A stretch of DNA of 13,458 nt from Candidatus Omnitrophota bacterium (GTDB lineage Bacteria; Omnitrophota; Gorgyraeia; B26-G9). Positions 1-7,665 of this stretch are shown piece after piece. The translations under genes and the position numbers were made by a program. The first letter of the stretch is position 1. Every line of letters starts with the position of its first letter. The stretch lies in the NCBI GenBank assembly GCA_022013205.1, contig JAKLQT010000056.1, positions 1-13,458 on the forward strand, written 5' to 3'. The notes below the pieces were generated by a model. It did no database searches, was not told the DNA's origin, and saw only the letters and a list, made by a program, of their open reading frames with translations.

Positions 1-1
1 T

Positions 2-205
2 GCCGCAAAACAGAACCTGTTTTTGGGGATAACACTGCTGTTTACCTATGCTTTGGGCATGGGGTTGCCCTTATTGATACTTGGGGCATTTGTCGGATTG
101 CTCAAAAAAATGCCCAAATCAGGCAGATGGATGATGCGTGTAAAAAAAATATTTGGCCTTTTGTTGATCAGCGCGGGAGAATATTTCCTGATTGGCCTGA
201 GGTGA
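2..205 (+). CDS. ccdA: CcdA/DsbD-family thiol-disulfide transporter, 3' end (partial)
   Basis: The frame is open from base 2 to a TGA at 203-205 and is cut by the window's left edge, so only the last 67 codons are seen. It encodes a hydrophobic segment (FTYALGMGLPLLILGAF), then a basic loop (LLKKMPKSGRWMMRVKKI) and another hydrophobic segment (FGLLLISAGEYFLIGL). This layout matches the C-terminal helices of CcdA/DsbD, which carries electrons from cytoplasmic thioredoxin across the inner membrane to periplasmic thiol proteins, including apocytochromes c. The active-site cysteines lie outside the window. The resB gene about 11 kb downstream fits a cytochrome c maturation role. A TTG at 23 is internal and should not be taken as the start. 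The family call is good; the choice between CcdA and the membrane part of a DsbD is open. Confidence 0.72.
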   Translation, partial: AAKQNLFLGITLLFTYALGMGLPLLILGAFVGLLKKMPKSGRWMMRVKKIFGLLLISAGEYFLIGLR

Positions 206-392
206 TATGATAAAATCTGCATTAAGCATGGATTTTTATGCACTGACGATGGCTAAAACTTGATTGATAGCTTCGGTGCTGGCACAAATATGGGAGTCTC
301 TTCGCATACTCCTGCGATAGAAATTAGAAAACAGTTTAAAGCAAAGGATTACCGAAAGAGCAGGGGTCTTTAACACAAAGGGGCTTAAGACA
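206..392 (+). other. intergenic gap with short ORFs, no recognised gene
   Basis: This 187-nt gap lies between the ccdA stop and the TTG start of the TPR gene. It holds two short + strand ORFs: 207-263 (18 codons, starting 1 nt after the ccdA stop) and 260-373 (37 codons, TTG start, ending KAKDYRKSRGL). Neither matches a family I recognise. There is one small inverted repeat, GGAGT/ACTCC, around 293-312. I see no clear sigma-70 promoter, no U-rich terminator and no riboswitch consensus. It most likely carries the leader and promoter of the operon that follows, but I cannot place the promoter. Confidence 0.35.
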
Positions 393-782
393 TTGAAAAA
401 GAACAGTGAAAGCAATAAAAATAAAATATGTTTTGAAATAGAATTTTTTGAAAAGCTCATTGAAGAAAAATCTGATTTTATAGATGTACTGATCCCTCTT
501 GCTGAAGCTTATACTAAAGCAGGAGATTACGGCAAGGGGCTGGCTGTTGATAAGCGTCTTAGCGAACTAAGGCCGGATGATTATATTGTACACTATAATC
601 TTGCGTGCAGTTTTTCTTTAACGGGAAAGATAAATGAAGCAATCGAAGCGCTGAAAAAGGCGGTCAATTTAGGGTATGATGATTTTGATTATATGGATAT
701 AGATCAGGATCTTTTGAATGTGAGGGATGATAACAGATATGAGGAGATATTCACTAAATGGACAAAGAAGAAAATGGGTTAG
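393..782 (+). CDS. TPR-repeat protein
   Basis: A 129-residue cytoplasmic protein with no signal peptide. Two helix-turn-helix repeats of TPR type are visible, at about residues 30-63 (LAEAYTKAGDYGKGLAVDKR) and 64-97 (YNLACSFSLTGKINEAIEAL), with the usual G/A/A spacing. The tail (LGYDDFDYMDIDQDLLNVR, then RYEEIF) resembles the end-of-group motif that closes many bacterial TPR arrays. The start is TTG at 393, with AAAGGGG at 377-383 nine bases upstream; the frame has no ATG before the C-terminal part and an upstream stop at 318. Its last 25 nt overlap the CheC-like gene, so the two are probably coupled in translation. It is probably a protein-interaction scaffold; the partner is unknown. Confidence 0.75.
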   Translation: MKKNSESNKNKICFEIEFFEKLIEEKSDFIDVLIPLAEAYTKAGDYGKGLAVDKRLSELRPDDYIVHYNLACSFSLTGKINEAIEALKKAVNLGYDDFDYMDIDQDLLNVRDDNRYEEIFTKWTKKKMG

Positions 783-1402
783 CGGAAATGGAGTGGATTA
801 TCCAATTTGATGAACTTAAAAGCTCCGCGCTAAAAGAACTTGCTAATATTGGCATTAGTCATGTAGCAACAGCTATAGGAGAAATATCCGGAGAAAAAAT
901 TGATATTTCGTTGCCTGATATGAGTTATTTTTATAAAACACGGTTGATTTCAAGTGATAATAGAGGATTGGTGGGAGCGTATCTGACCGTAGAAGGGATT
1001 TCCGATTGCACGGAGATTTTGATCTTATTATCGAAGAATGATGCTATGGCGCTCATGAATAAATTTATTAATTATGAAAGTGTTGTTAAAACTGAGGTGA
1101 GCAGCCTGTCAATCGCGGATCAAAAAAGTATCTTTTGTGAGATCGTAAGCATTATTACCGCTACCTATTTTTCCGCTGTGGATTCTATGTTTAACCTGAG
1201 AACTCAATGCGGTATCCCGCTGATAAGTTTTGGCGATGGAGAGTTCTCTGCTTTTATTAATAACACGCTGAAACTTAATGAGGGTATAAGTATTAATACT
1301 TCTTTTTCAACAGATAAGAAGCAGCTTACCGGAAACTTTATGCTTATACCTGATCCGAAGAGTGTTGATGTGTTTTTCAGGGCGATTGGCCTGGCTGCCT
1401 GA
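758..1402 (+). CDS. CheC-like CheY-P phosphatase family protein
   Basis: A 214-residue protein with the duplicated CheC/CheX/FliY fold. The phosphatase signature D/S-x3-E-x2-N-x22-P is complete in the N-terminal half: S23, E27, N30, P53. In the second half the same spacing is kept (S124, E128, then S131 where N is expected, P154), so the catalytic Asn is replaced and that site is probably inactive. CheC proteins remove phosphate from response regulators of the CheY type. No chemotaxis or flagellar gene is in the window, so the target may be another response regulator. The start is ATG 758 with GAGGAG at 741-746; ATG 788 (MEWIIQFDEL) is an alternative that would remove most of the overlap with the TPR gene. 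Confidence 0.72.
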   Translation: MDKEENGLAEMEWIIQFDELKSSALKELANIGISHVATAIGEISGEKIDISLPDMSYFYKTRLISSDNRGLVGAYLTVEGISDCTEILILLSKNDAMALMNKFINYESVVKTEVSSLSIADQKSIFCEIVSIITATYFSAVDSMFNLRTQCGIPLISFGDGEFSAFINNTLKLNEGISINTSFSTDKKQLTGNFMLIPDPKSVDVFFRAIGLAA

Positions 1403-1408
1403 TATTTT

Positions 1409-1414
1409 AAAGGA
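1409..1414 (+). promoter_or_regulatory. ribosome binding site deciding the Nudix start
   Basis: AAAGGA lies 11 nt upstream of ATG 1426. The earlier in-frame ATG at 1414 overlaps this same motif and so would have no Shine-Dalgarno at usable distance. This favours the shorter protein. Confidence 0.55.
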
Positions 1415-1425
1415 TGAGACATCCC

Positions 1426-1842
1426 ATGTTGAATAATAAAAATCCACTACCAACCGTAGATATTATTATTGAATACGATGGAGGCGTTGTTCTCATTGAA
1501 AGAATGAATCCTCCGTATGGATGGGCGATCCCCGGGGGGTTTGTCGATTATAATGAAAGCCTGGAAGCGGCGGCCTTGCGTGAGGCAAAGGAGGAAACAA
1601 ATTTAACTGTTTCTAACCTCAAGCAATTTCACGCGTATTCTGCCCCTGAGCGTGACCCGAGAGGGCATACAATAGCAAATGTTTTTACAGGGCAAGGCAA
1701 AGGCGAGCTTTCCGCAGCCAGTGATGCCCAAAATGCGGCGGTGTTTTTTTTTGAGAACCTGCCAAAGACAATAGCATTTGACCACAGAAAAATACTTGAT
1801 GACTATTTTTGCTTAAAAAACGGGAAGGAGCCTCAATGGTAA
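1426..1842 (+). CDS. Nudix hydrolase
   Basis: A 138-residue Nudix protein (142 if started at ATG 1414). The Nudix box begins at G38 (GGFVDYNES) and continues LREAKEETNL: G-x5-E-x7-RE-x2-EE, with the metal-binding REAKEE core at residues 52-57 intact. The Gly that normally follows near the end of the box is Asn (N59). The segment before it, WAIPGG, and the whole size fit the small ADP-ribose/nucleoside-diphosphate hydrolases, which clear NDP-sugars or oxidised nucleotides in the cytoplasm. The substrate cannot be read from sequence. It lies 23 nt after the CheC-like gene and its stop overlaps the next start by 7 nt. Confidence 0.85.
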   Translation: MLNNKNPLPTVDIIIEYDGGVVLIERMNPPYGWAIPGGFVDYNESLEAAALREAKEETNLTVSNLKQFHAYSAPERDPRGHTIANVFTGQGKGELSAASDAQNAAVFFFENLPKTIAFDHRKILDDYFCLKNGKEPQW

Positions 1843-2240
1843 GCGTCAGCCTTTATAAAATTATTATGCATGAGAATAAGCACGATCAAACAATTATCCT
1901 TAAAGAAAAAGAAGGCCAAAGGCAGATACCGATTATTATTGGAGTTGCTGAAGCAGCGGCAATAAAAATGAAAGTAAGCAATATCAGGCCTCCGCGCCCT
2001 TTAACACATGATCTGCTGAAAAATGTTATTGATCAAATAGGAGCATGCCTTCAGAGTGTTATTATAAATAGACTCGAAGGGAATACTTTTTACGCGCAGC
2101 TGCGTATACTAACTGCCCAAAAGAAGGTTATAAGTATTGATGCGCGTCCGAGCGACAGTATCGCGCTTGCTCTGCGCATGGAAGCTCCGATTTTTGTTGA
2201 AGAAGAGGTTTTTAAAAAACTGCAGTTTTTACATGGCTAG
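1836..2240 (+). CDS. BFN-domain (DUF151) bifunctional nuclease family protein
   Basis: A 134-residue protein that is almost entirely a BFN domain. Family hallmarks are the N-terminal QRQIPIIIGVAEAAAI strand-helix, RPLTHDLL at about residues 53-60, and the C-terminal DARPSDSIALALRMEAPIFV. Characterised relatives in hyperthermophiles and plants act as DNase/RNase, but most bacterial members are untested. The start is ATG 1836, with a strong AAGGAG at 1825-1830 five bases upstream; the longer reading from 1809 lacks this support. It overlaps the Nudix stop by 7 nt, and its own stop overlaps the nucleotidyltransferase start by 8 nt, so all three are likely co-translated. Confidence 0.85.
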   Translation: MVSVSLYKIIMHENKHDQTIILKEKEGQRQIPIIIGVAEAAAIKMKVSNIRPPRPLTHDLLKNVIDQIGACLQSVIINRLEGNTFYAQLRILTAQKKVISIDARPSDSIALALRMEAPIFVEEEVFKKLQFLHG

Positions 2241-3738
2241 GACGACGAGGATTACTTTACAAAGATTAAAATTTCTCAAGCAAAACAGGATACTGAAGAT
2301 TGTTGAAGCTGCTGCACAAGAACTTGGCATTAGTGTTTACCTTGTCGGAGGTGCTTTGCGTAACCTGTTTGTAAGCGAAAAGCTGCGGCGAAAAGTTGAC
2401 TGGGATTTTGCCCTCAGCCATAATGCGGTTTTAATGGGAAAAAAGGTCGCAAAAAAGATGGGAGCGTCTTTCTTTGTGTTTGATCGCTTAGGCAGGACCG
2501 CGAGGGTTATGTGTAATAAGGCCGGCCTCTCATGTGAACTTGACTTCAGCGAGTTTAAAGGCACTAATATAAAAGAGGATCTTCGCCGGCGCGATTTTAC
2601 AATAAACACGTTATGTCTTGATACGCATATCCTGATGACAGGCGCAGAGAAAAATGCTTTTGCCGATTATTTTTCGGCAGTTGAAGATATTAAGAATAAA
2701 CGCGTTCGTTTGACATATGAGCGTAACTTTATCAGTGATCCTTTGCGCATATTAAGGGGGTTTACTTTTTGCGCTCAACTTGGATTTAAATTTGATGCGA
2801 AATCCTTAGAGCTGGCTAAAAAGAGCGCTTACAGGCTAAAACAAACTTCGCCGGAGCGAATCTGTGAAGAGCTGGCAAAAATTTTTGCCTGTAACAACTC
2901 TTATAAATATGTTGTTGATATGAACGCGCTTGGGATTTGGCAGGTGATTTTACCGGAAACGTCGCGGTTATTGGGGCTTGATCAGGGAGCGTTTCACCAT
3001 TTAGATGCCTGGGAGCATTCGCTTAGAACATTGGCAGAATTAGAGAAAATCTTAAGGGTTCTGGATAAAAAGATTTCTAAAAAATACGCGCGCAGCATAC
3101 GCAAATACTTAAATGAAAAAGTATCCGCGGCTCGTTCGCGTTTATGGCTATTGAAATTAGCCTGTATTTTGCATGATATCGGCAAGCCGGCAACAAGGTT
3201 TAGGGGGCCGGGCCAGAAAATGCATTTTTATGCGCATGAGAAAGAGGGCGCGAATATTGTTAAGAATATCGGGCGCAGGATGAAATTATCGGCTAAAGAG
3301 ATCAGCGTGCTCAAAAACTTGGTGCGTTATCATTTGCGCGCGGGGCAAATTGTCAATACTATGCCGAGTGAAAGAGCAAAATTCAGATTTTTCCGCGATA
3401 CAGGAGAAAACGCGGTGTTGATCCTGCTTTTGACAATTGCTGATCGAAGAGCAATGCGGGGAGTTTTGAGCCGGAAAAAAAGTTTTGTCTTTTTAGAAGA
3501 TGAAATATTCAATATGATTGCTGCATCATTTAAAAATACGGGCCAGGATAAAAGAAACCCGCGCCTGCTTAATGGAAATGAGATAATAAGTTTGCTGAAC
3601 ATAAGGCCTTCGCCTGTAGTAGGTGAGCTGCTTAAAGAAGTAGAAGAAGCTCAGGCTCTGGATATGGTCAAAAATAAAGAAGAGGCAATACACCTGGTGA
3701 GGGATCTTTACTGCTCTCAAATAAAGAAGTGTATATGA
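2233..3738 (+). CDS. CCA-adding / poly(A) polymerase family nucleotidyltransferase with HD domain
   Basis: A 501-residue class II nucleotidyltransferase. In order: the GG motif (YLVGGALRNLF, residues 36-46), catalytic carboxylates DWD (D56, D58), RRRDFTINTL, the arginine-rich SDPLRILRG segment, and a C-terminal HD domain (LHDIGKPATRF with H314-D315, then YAHEKEG and VRYHLR). Such enzymes add CCA or A to tRNA 3' ends, or poly(A) to RNA; the HD domain usually gives phosphatase/phosphodiesterase activity. The GG motif has Asn44 where the common form has Asp. I see no LIVGRRF-type signature of dedicated poly(A) polymerases, so tRNA end repair is favoured, including the A-adding half of a split CCA system. 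The start is ATG 2233; a longer reading from 2137 would run through the BFN gene and is unlikely. Confidence 0.85.
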   Translation: MARTTRITLQRLKFLKQNRILKIVEAAAQELGISVYLVGGALRNLFVSEKLRRKVDWDFALSHNAVLMGKKVAKKMGASFFVFDRLGRTARVMCNKAGLSCELDFSEFKGTNIKEDLRRRDFTINTLCLDTHILMTGAEKNAFADYFSAVEDIKNKRVRLTYERNFISDPLRILRGFTFCAQLGFKFDAKSLELAKKSAYRLKQTSPERICEELAKIFACNNSYKYVVDMNALGIWQVILPETSRLLGLDQGAFHHLDAWEHSLRTLAELEKILRVLDKKISKKYARSIRKYLNEKVSAARSRLWLLKLACILHDIGKPATRFRGPGQKMHFYAHEKEGANIVKNIGRRMKLSAKEISVLKNLVRYHLRAGQIVNTMPSERAKFRFFRDTGENAVLILLLTIADRRAMRGVLSRKKSFVFLEDEIFNMIAASFKNTGQDKRNPRLLNGNEIISLLNIRPSPVVGELLKEVEEAQALDMVKNKEEAIHLVRDLYCSQIKKCI

Positions 3739-4703
3739 GCGCTAATTATTTAAGCCTTGATAATGATGTTTTTTTGAAAAAGATAGAAGAGGCGGATAAA
3801 GCAATGGCAAACTGTTCCTTGTGCGCGCATTGCTGCGCTCTTAATAGAAACGCCGGAGAACTGGGTTTTTGCGCTGCGGGAAAAGATGCCCAAGTGGCAT
3901 GCTGGCAGATACACAGGGGTGAGGAACCTCCTCTTGCCGAAAAAGGCGGAGCAGGCGCGATTTTTTTCAGCTATTGCAGCTTTAAATGCGTTTATTGTCA
4001 GAATTTCCAGATCTCACAGCAAAAGAAAATAAAGCACGGTATTAGCCCAAAGCAGTTAAGTTCGATTATGCTTAAATTGCAGATGCAAGGCGCCCAGAAT
4101 ATTGACCTGGTATCACCTACACATTTTTTGCCTCAGATCATAGAGGCGATTTACCTGGCAAAGCAGCAAGGGCTTTCTTTGCCGATTGTATATAATACAA
4201 ATGCTTATGAGAGCAAAACAGCGCTGGAGCTAATCTCTGGGATCGTTGATATTTATATGCCTGATTTTAAATATTTTGACGATTCTGCTGCGCTAAAATA
4301 TTCAGGAGTCAAAAACTACGTGAGTACAGCTAAGCAGGCAATTAAGATCATGTATGATCAGGTGGGCGGCTTTACCGTAGATCCTGAAGGGTGCGCTTGC
4401 AGAGGGCTTCTTGTCAGGCATTTGGTATTGCCGGAAAAATTGGCCGGTAGTTTTGAAGTGCTTGATTTTTTAAGGCAGGAAATCGGAGTGGATATAGGCC
4501 TTAGCATTATGAGCCAGTATTCTCCCTGTTATCAGGCGCGTGAGATTCCTGAATTAAACAGGAAAGTGGATAGCGGCTTATATAATGCGGTTGTTGAGCG
4601 GGTAGAGGCCCTGGGCTTTGAGCAGTGCTGGATACAAGAGCTCAAAAGCAGCGATATCTATCTTCCTGATTTCCAATCATCGAGAGTTTTTGATGGAGAT
4701 TAG
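3735..4703 (+). CDS. PflX-like radical SAM protein (COG1313)
   Basis: A 322-residue radical SAM enzyme. The [4Fe-4S]/SAM motif CX3CX2C is at C81, C85, C88 (CSFKCVYCQNF). An extra N-terminal cysteine cluster (CSLCAHCCALNR, then GFCAAG) precedes it. Further family landmarks are HRGEEPPL, NIDLVSPTHFLP, IVYNTNAYES, DIYMPDFKYFD, LLVRHLVLPE and IMSQYSPCYQA. This matches the COG1313 group, named after pyruvate-formate-lyase activating enzyme but not shown to activate a glycyl-radical enzyme; no such partner gene is in the window. The start is ATG 3735 in a 4-nt ATGA overlap with the upstream stop; GTG 3729 would add two residues. The substrate is unknown. Confidence 0.85.
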   Translation: MSANYLSLDNDVFLKKIEEADKAMANCSLCAHCCALNRNAGELGFCAAGKDAQVACWQIHRGEEPPLAEKGGAGAIFFSYCSFKCVYCQNFQISQQKKIKHGISPKQLSSIMLKLQMQGAQNIDLVSPTHFLPQIIEAIYLAKQQGLSLPIVYNTNAYESKTALELISGIVDIYMPDFKYFDDSAALKYSGVKNYVSTAKQAIKIMYDQVGGFTVDPEGCACRGLLVRHLVLPEKLAGSFEVLDFLRQEIGVDIGLSIMSQYSPCYQAREIPELNRKVDSGLYNAVVERVEALGFEQCWIQELKSSDIYLPDFQSSRVFDGD

Positions 4704-4708
4704 ATAGT

Positions 4709-4714
4709 AAGGAG
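4709..4714 (+). promoter_or_regulatory. ribosome binding site for the GTG start of purH
   Basis: AAGGAG, followed by a 6-nt spacer and GTG 4721. It supports a GTG start for purH; the next residues (VKIKKALISVSDKSG) align with the usual PurH N-terminus. Confidence 0.7.
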
Positions 4715-4720
4715 AAAAAG

Positions 4721-6295
4721 GTGGTTAAGATTAAGAAGGCTTTAATCAGTGTCTCAGATAAGAGCGGTTTGGATAAATTCGTAAGATTTTTACATGAGTA
4801 TGGGGTTGAGATTATTTCTACCGGAGGCACGGCGAAATTTATCCGTGATCTCGGAGTGCCGGTAAGACTGGTAAGTGAGTTGACTGAAAGCGATGAGATG
4901 CTTAATGGCCGCGTTAAAACGCTGCATCCGAAAATTCACGGCGCGCTGCTTGCTTTACGCGATAACAAAGAGCATTGTGAGCAGGTTGAAAAGTTCGGCA
5001 TTGAACTGATCGATATGGTAATAGTAAATCTTTATCCATTTGAAAAAACGATTGCTGATCCAAAAGCTTCCATGGATGAGGCGATTGAAAATATTGATAT
5101 CGGTGGGCCTTCAATGCTGCGTTCTGGGGCAAAAAACGCCAAAAGTGTTGTCGTCATATGCAATCCGGAGCGTTATGAGCAGATAATGAATGAAATGAAA
5201 AAAAATGGAGGCGCGGTTAATAAGTCAACCTGTCTTGAGCTTGCCGCCCAGGTATTCGAGCTTACTAATGCCTATGATAAAAGCATTGCCGATTATCTGC
5301 GAATGAAGAAACCGCAGGAGCGGCTTAATAATACATTGCCGCAAAAACTGACGCTTGAATTCGAAAAAGTGCAGACTTTGCGTTACGGAGAAAATCCACA
5401 TCAGCAAGCTGCTTTTTATAAAGAAAAAAAATGCGCTTCCCTCGGGATTGCCGCAGCACGCCAGCTTCATGGAAAGGAATTATCATTCAATAATATCCTG
5501 GATCTTGATGCTGCCTTAAATATTGTAAAGGATTTCCGCATGCCTGCTGTAAGCATAATCAAACATAATAATCCCTGCGGAATTGCGATAGCAGAAAATG
5601 TATCTCAAGCGTATAAAGATGCCTTAGCCTGTGATCCTCTTTCTGCTTTCGGCAGTATTGTAGGGGTAAACCGGAAGGTTGATCAGGCCGCGGCAGAGGC
5701 AGTATTTTCTGCTGATTTTGTTGAATGTATTATTGCTCCGGGATTTTCTCCGCAAGCGCTTAATATGCTTAGAAAGAAGAAAAATCTGCGTATTATGGAA
5801 GTTGATGATTTTACCAAGACAGACTTTTCTGATATCGGGGAGCTGGATTATAAGCGAATAACCGGCGGATTGCTTGTTGAGGATAAAGACAAGATGAGTG
5901 TTTACAATGAAAAAGTGAGGGTTGTGACCAGCAAAAAACCGACAGAAGAACAGATGCGCTCTCTCTTGTTCGCGCAGATAGTGGCCAAACATGTTAAGTC
6001 AAACGCGATCGTTTTAGCTCAAGGGACAAAGACAGTTGGTATCGGAGCAGGCCAAATGAGCCGGGTGGACAGCGTGATCATTGCCATAAGAAAGGCGCAG
6101 AACAGGACTCAAGGCGCTGTAATGGCAAGTGATGCTTTTTTCCCCCAGGCAGACTCGATCCAGATCGCGGCAAAGGCCGGGATATGCGCTATTATCCAGC
6201 CCGGAGGATCTATAAGGGATGAGGAAGTTCTCCAGGCGGCCGAAAAAGCGGGGATCTCAATGGTCATGACCGGTGTCAGGCATTTTAAGCATTGA
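4721..6295 (+). CDS. purH: bifunctional AICAR transformylase / IMP cyclohydrolase
   Basis: A 524-residue cytoplasmic enzyme carrying out the last two steps of purine synthesis: AICAR plus 10-formyl-THF to FAICAR, then ring closure to IMP. The N-terminal cyclohydrolase domain shows ALISVSDKSGL, IISTGGTAKFI, GRVKTLHPKIHGALL, VNLYPFEKT and DIGGPSMLRSGAKN. The transformylase domain shows LRYGENPHQQAAFY, the catalytic Lys-His of KHNNPCG (residues 281-287), DPLSAFGSIVGVNR and SDAFFPQADSI. The length is normal for the family. It starts with GTG. No other pur gene is adjacent; instead folC follows after 14 nt, so this operon links the folate-using step with folate polyglutamylation. Confidence 0.97.
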   Translation: MVKIKKALISVSDKSGLDKFVRFLHEYGVEIISTGGTAKFIRDLGVPVRLVSELTESDEMLNGRVKTLHPKIHGALLALRDNKEHCEQVEKFGIELIDMVIVNLYPFEKTIADPKASMDEAIENIDIGGPSMLRSGAKNAKSVVVICNPERYEQIMNEMKKNGGAVNKSTCLELAAQVFELTNAYDKSIADYLRMKKPQERLNNTLPQKLTLEFEKVQTLRYGENPHQQAAFYKEKKCASLGIAAARQLHGKELSFNNILDLDAALNIVKDFRMPAVSIIKHNNPCGIAIAENVSQAYKDALACDPLSAFGSIVGVNRKVDQAAAEAVFSADFVECIIAPGFSPQALNMLRKKKNLRIMEVDDFTKTDFSDIGELDYKRITGGLLVEDKDKMSVYNEKVRVVTSKKPTEEQMRSLLFAQIVAKHVKSNAIVLAQGTKTVGIGAGQMSRVDSVIIAIRKAQNRTQGAVMASDAFFPQADSIQIAAKAGICAIIQPGGSIRDEEVLQAAEKAGISMVMTGVRHFKH

Positions 6296-6309
6296 AAAGA
6301 GGAAGCTCT

Positions 6310-7653
6310 ATGAATTACCAGGAAGCAATAGATTACTTAAACTCATTCACTGATTATGAAAAAAATACTGAGTATGTTTATCAGGATATAAAACTTGAGA
6401 GGGTTAAAAGTTTACTGAATAAGCTGGATAACCCGCACAAAAAATTCAGGTCAGTGCAGATAGCCGGTACTAAAGGCAAGGGCTCTACCTGTGCGTTTAT
6501 TTTTTCTATTCTCAAAGAAGCAGGGTATAAAGTGGGATTGTATACCTCTCCGCATCTGATTGACTTTAAGGAACGGATTAAAATAAGCTACGAAGATGAT
6601 ATGGCCGAGATCAGGGAACGGCTTATTGATCAAAATGAGGTAAGTGAGCTGGTTGAGGAGATCAAGCCGCATGCCGATGGTATCAAAGGGTTAACCTTCT
6701 TTGAAGTGTATACGGTATTAGCGTTTCTTTTTTTTGCACGGAAAAAAATTGAATTTGCTGTTCTTGAAACAGGCTTAGGCGGCAGGCTTGACGCGACTAA
6801 TGTAGTTAATTCTCTGGTATGTGCTTTTTCCGGTATTAGCATGGACCATATGGCAATACTGGGCAATACGATTGAAAAGATTTCCCGCGAAAAAGCCGGA
6901 ATTATAAAAGATAATAGTTTGGTTGTGACTGTGGCACAGCCTCCCCAGGCATGGCGTGAAATTGAGCGGATATGCAAAGAAAAGAATATTCGGTATTATC
7001 AGGTAGGCAAGGATTTTATCTATGATGTTATCGGTCAAAATCTCGAAGGAAGTATTTTAGATTTCAAGGGAATAGCTGACTCCTATCAGAACCTGCACAT
7101 AAATCTTGTCGGCCCCTTTCAGGCCCTTAATGCGGCATTAGCTCTGAGTGTAATACAGTTATTGAGGCAGCATGAAATTATTATTTCTTCGCTGGCCGTT
7201 AAACGAGGGCTGCAAAACGCGCACTGGCCGGGAAGAATGCATATTGTTCACCGGAATCCGTTTTTTGTTTTTGACGGCGCGCAAAATCCAGCTTCAGCCC
7301 ATGCTCTTAGGGCAGCTATAAATGTGCTGTTTATCCCTAAGAAGGCTATTTTAATTTTTGGTGTTTCTAAAGATAAAGATGTGCGGGGAATGATCCCGCA
7401 TCTTGTCCGCGGTCAAAACCTTATTATCCTGACCCAGGCGAATCACCCGCGGGCAATGGATGTCGATACTCTTGAACAAAAAATGGTTCAGTTTAAAAGG
7501 ATAATTAAAAAAACTAAAACAGTTGGCGAGGCATTAAACCTGGCCATTGAAAATATCTCCAGTAAAAATGATCTCGTTGTGGTTGCCGGCAGTCTGTATC
7601 TTATTGGAGAGGCGTATACGGCATTAAAGGATTTGAAATTTCCTGAATACTAA
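6310..7653 (+). CDS. folC: folylpolyglutamate synthase / dihydrofolate synthase
   Basis: A 447-residue member of the Mur-ligase-like FolC family, which adds glutamate to dihydropteroate and/or to folates with ATP. Visible are the family's N-terminal YLNSFTDYEKNTEY, the P-loop GTKGKGST (residues 53-60), GLYTSPHL, RIKI, LETGLGGRLDATN, ISMDHMAILG with EKAGIIK, and WPGRMHIV / FDGAQNPASA in the second half. The start is ATG 6310 with AGAGG at 6298-6302; the frame extends to a TTG at 6292 inside the purH stop, which has no better support. Whether it performs one or both reactions cannot be read from the sequence. Confidence 0.95.
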   Translation: MNYQEAIDYLNSFTDYEKNTEYVYQDIKLERVKSLLNKLDNPHKKFRSVQIAGTKGKGSTCAFIFSILKEAGYKVGLYTSPHLIDFKERIKISYEDDMAEIRERLIDQNEVSELVEEIKPHADGIKGLTFFEVYTVLAFLFFARKKIEFAVLETGLGGRLDATNVVNSLVCAFSGISMDHMAILGNTIEKISREKAGIIKDNSLVVTVAQPPQAWREIERICKEKNIRYYQVGKDFIYDVIGQNLEGSILDFKGIADSYQNLHINLVGPFQALNAALALSVIQLLRQHEIIISSLAVKRGLQNAHWPGRMHIVHRNPFFVFDGAQNPASAHALRAAINVLFIPKKAILIFGVSKDKDVRGMIPHLVRGQNLIILTQANHPRAMDVDTLEQKMVQFKRIIKKTKTVGEALNLAIENISSKNDLVVVAGSLYLIGEAYTALKDLKFPEY

Positions 7654-7665
7654 CACACTTATACA

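Noticed and set aside
207..263. Short ORF after ccdA containing DFYA, as in thioredoxin-like proteins that often follow CcdA
   Set aside because: Only four residues match, there is no CxxC, and the frame stops after 18 codons. This is too little for a thioredoxin relic.
206..392. Possible riboswitch or structured leader before the TPR gene
   Set aside because: One 5-bp stem only; I could not match the conserved bases of the c-di-GMP, SAM, cobalamin or purine riboswitches.
2137..2232. N-terminal extension of the nucleotidyltransferase
   Set aside because: It lies wholly inside the BFN-domain gene in another frame; family similarity begins after ATG 2233.
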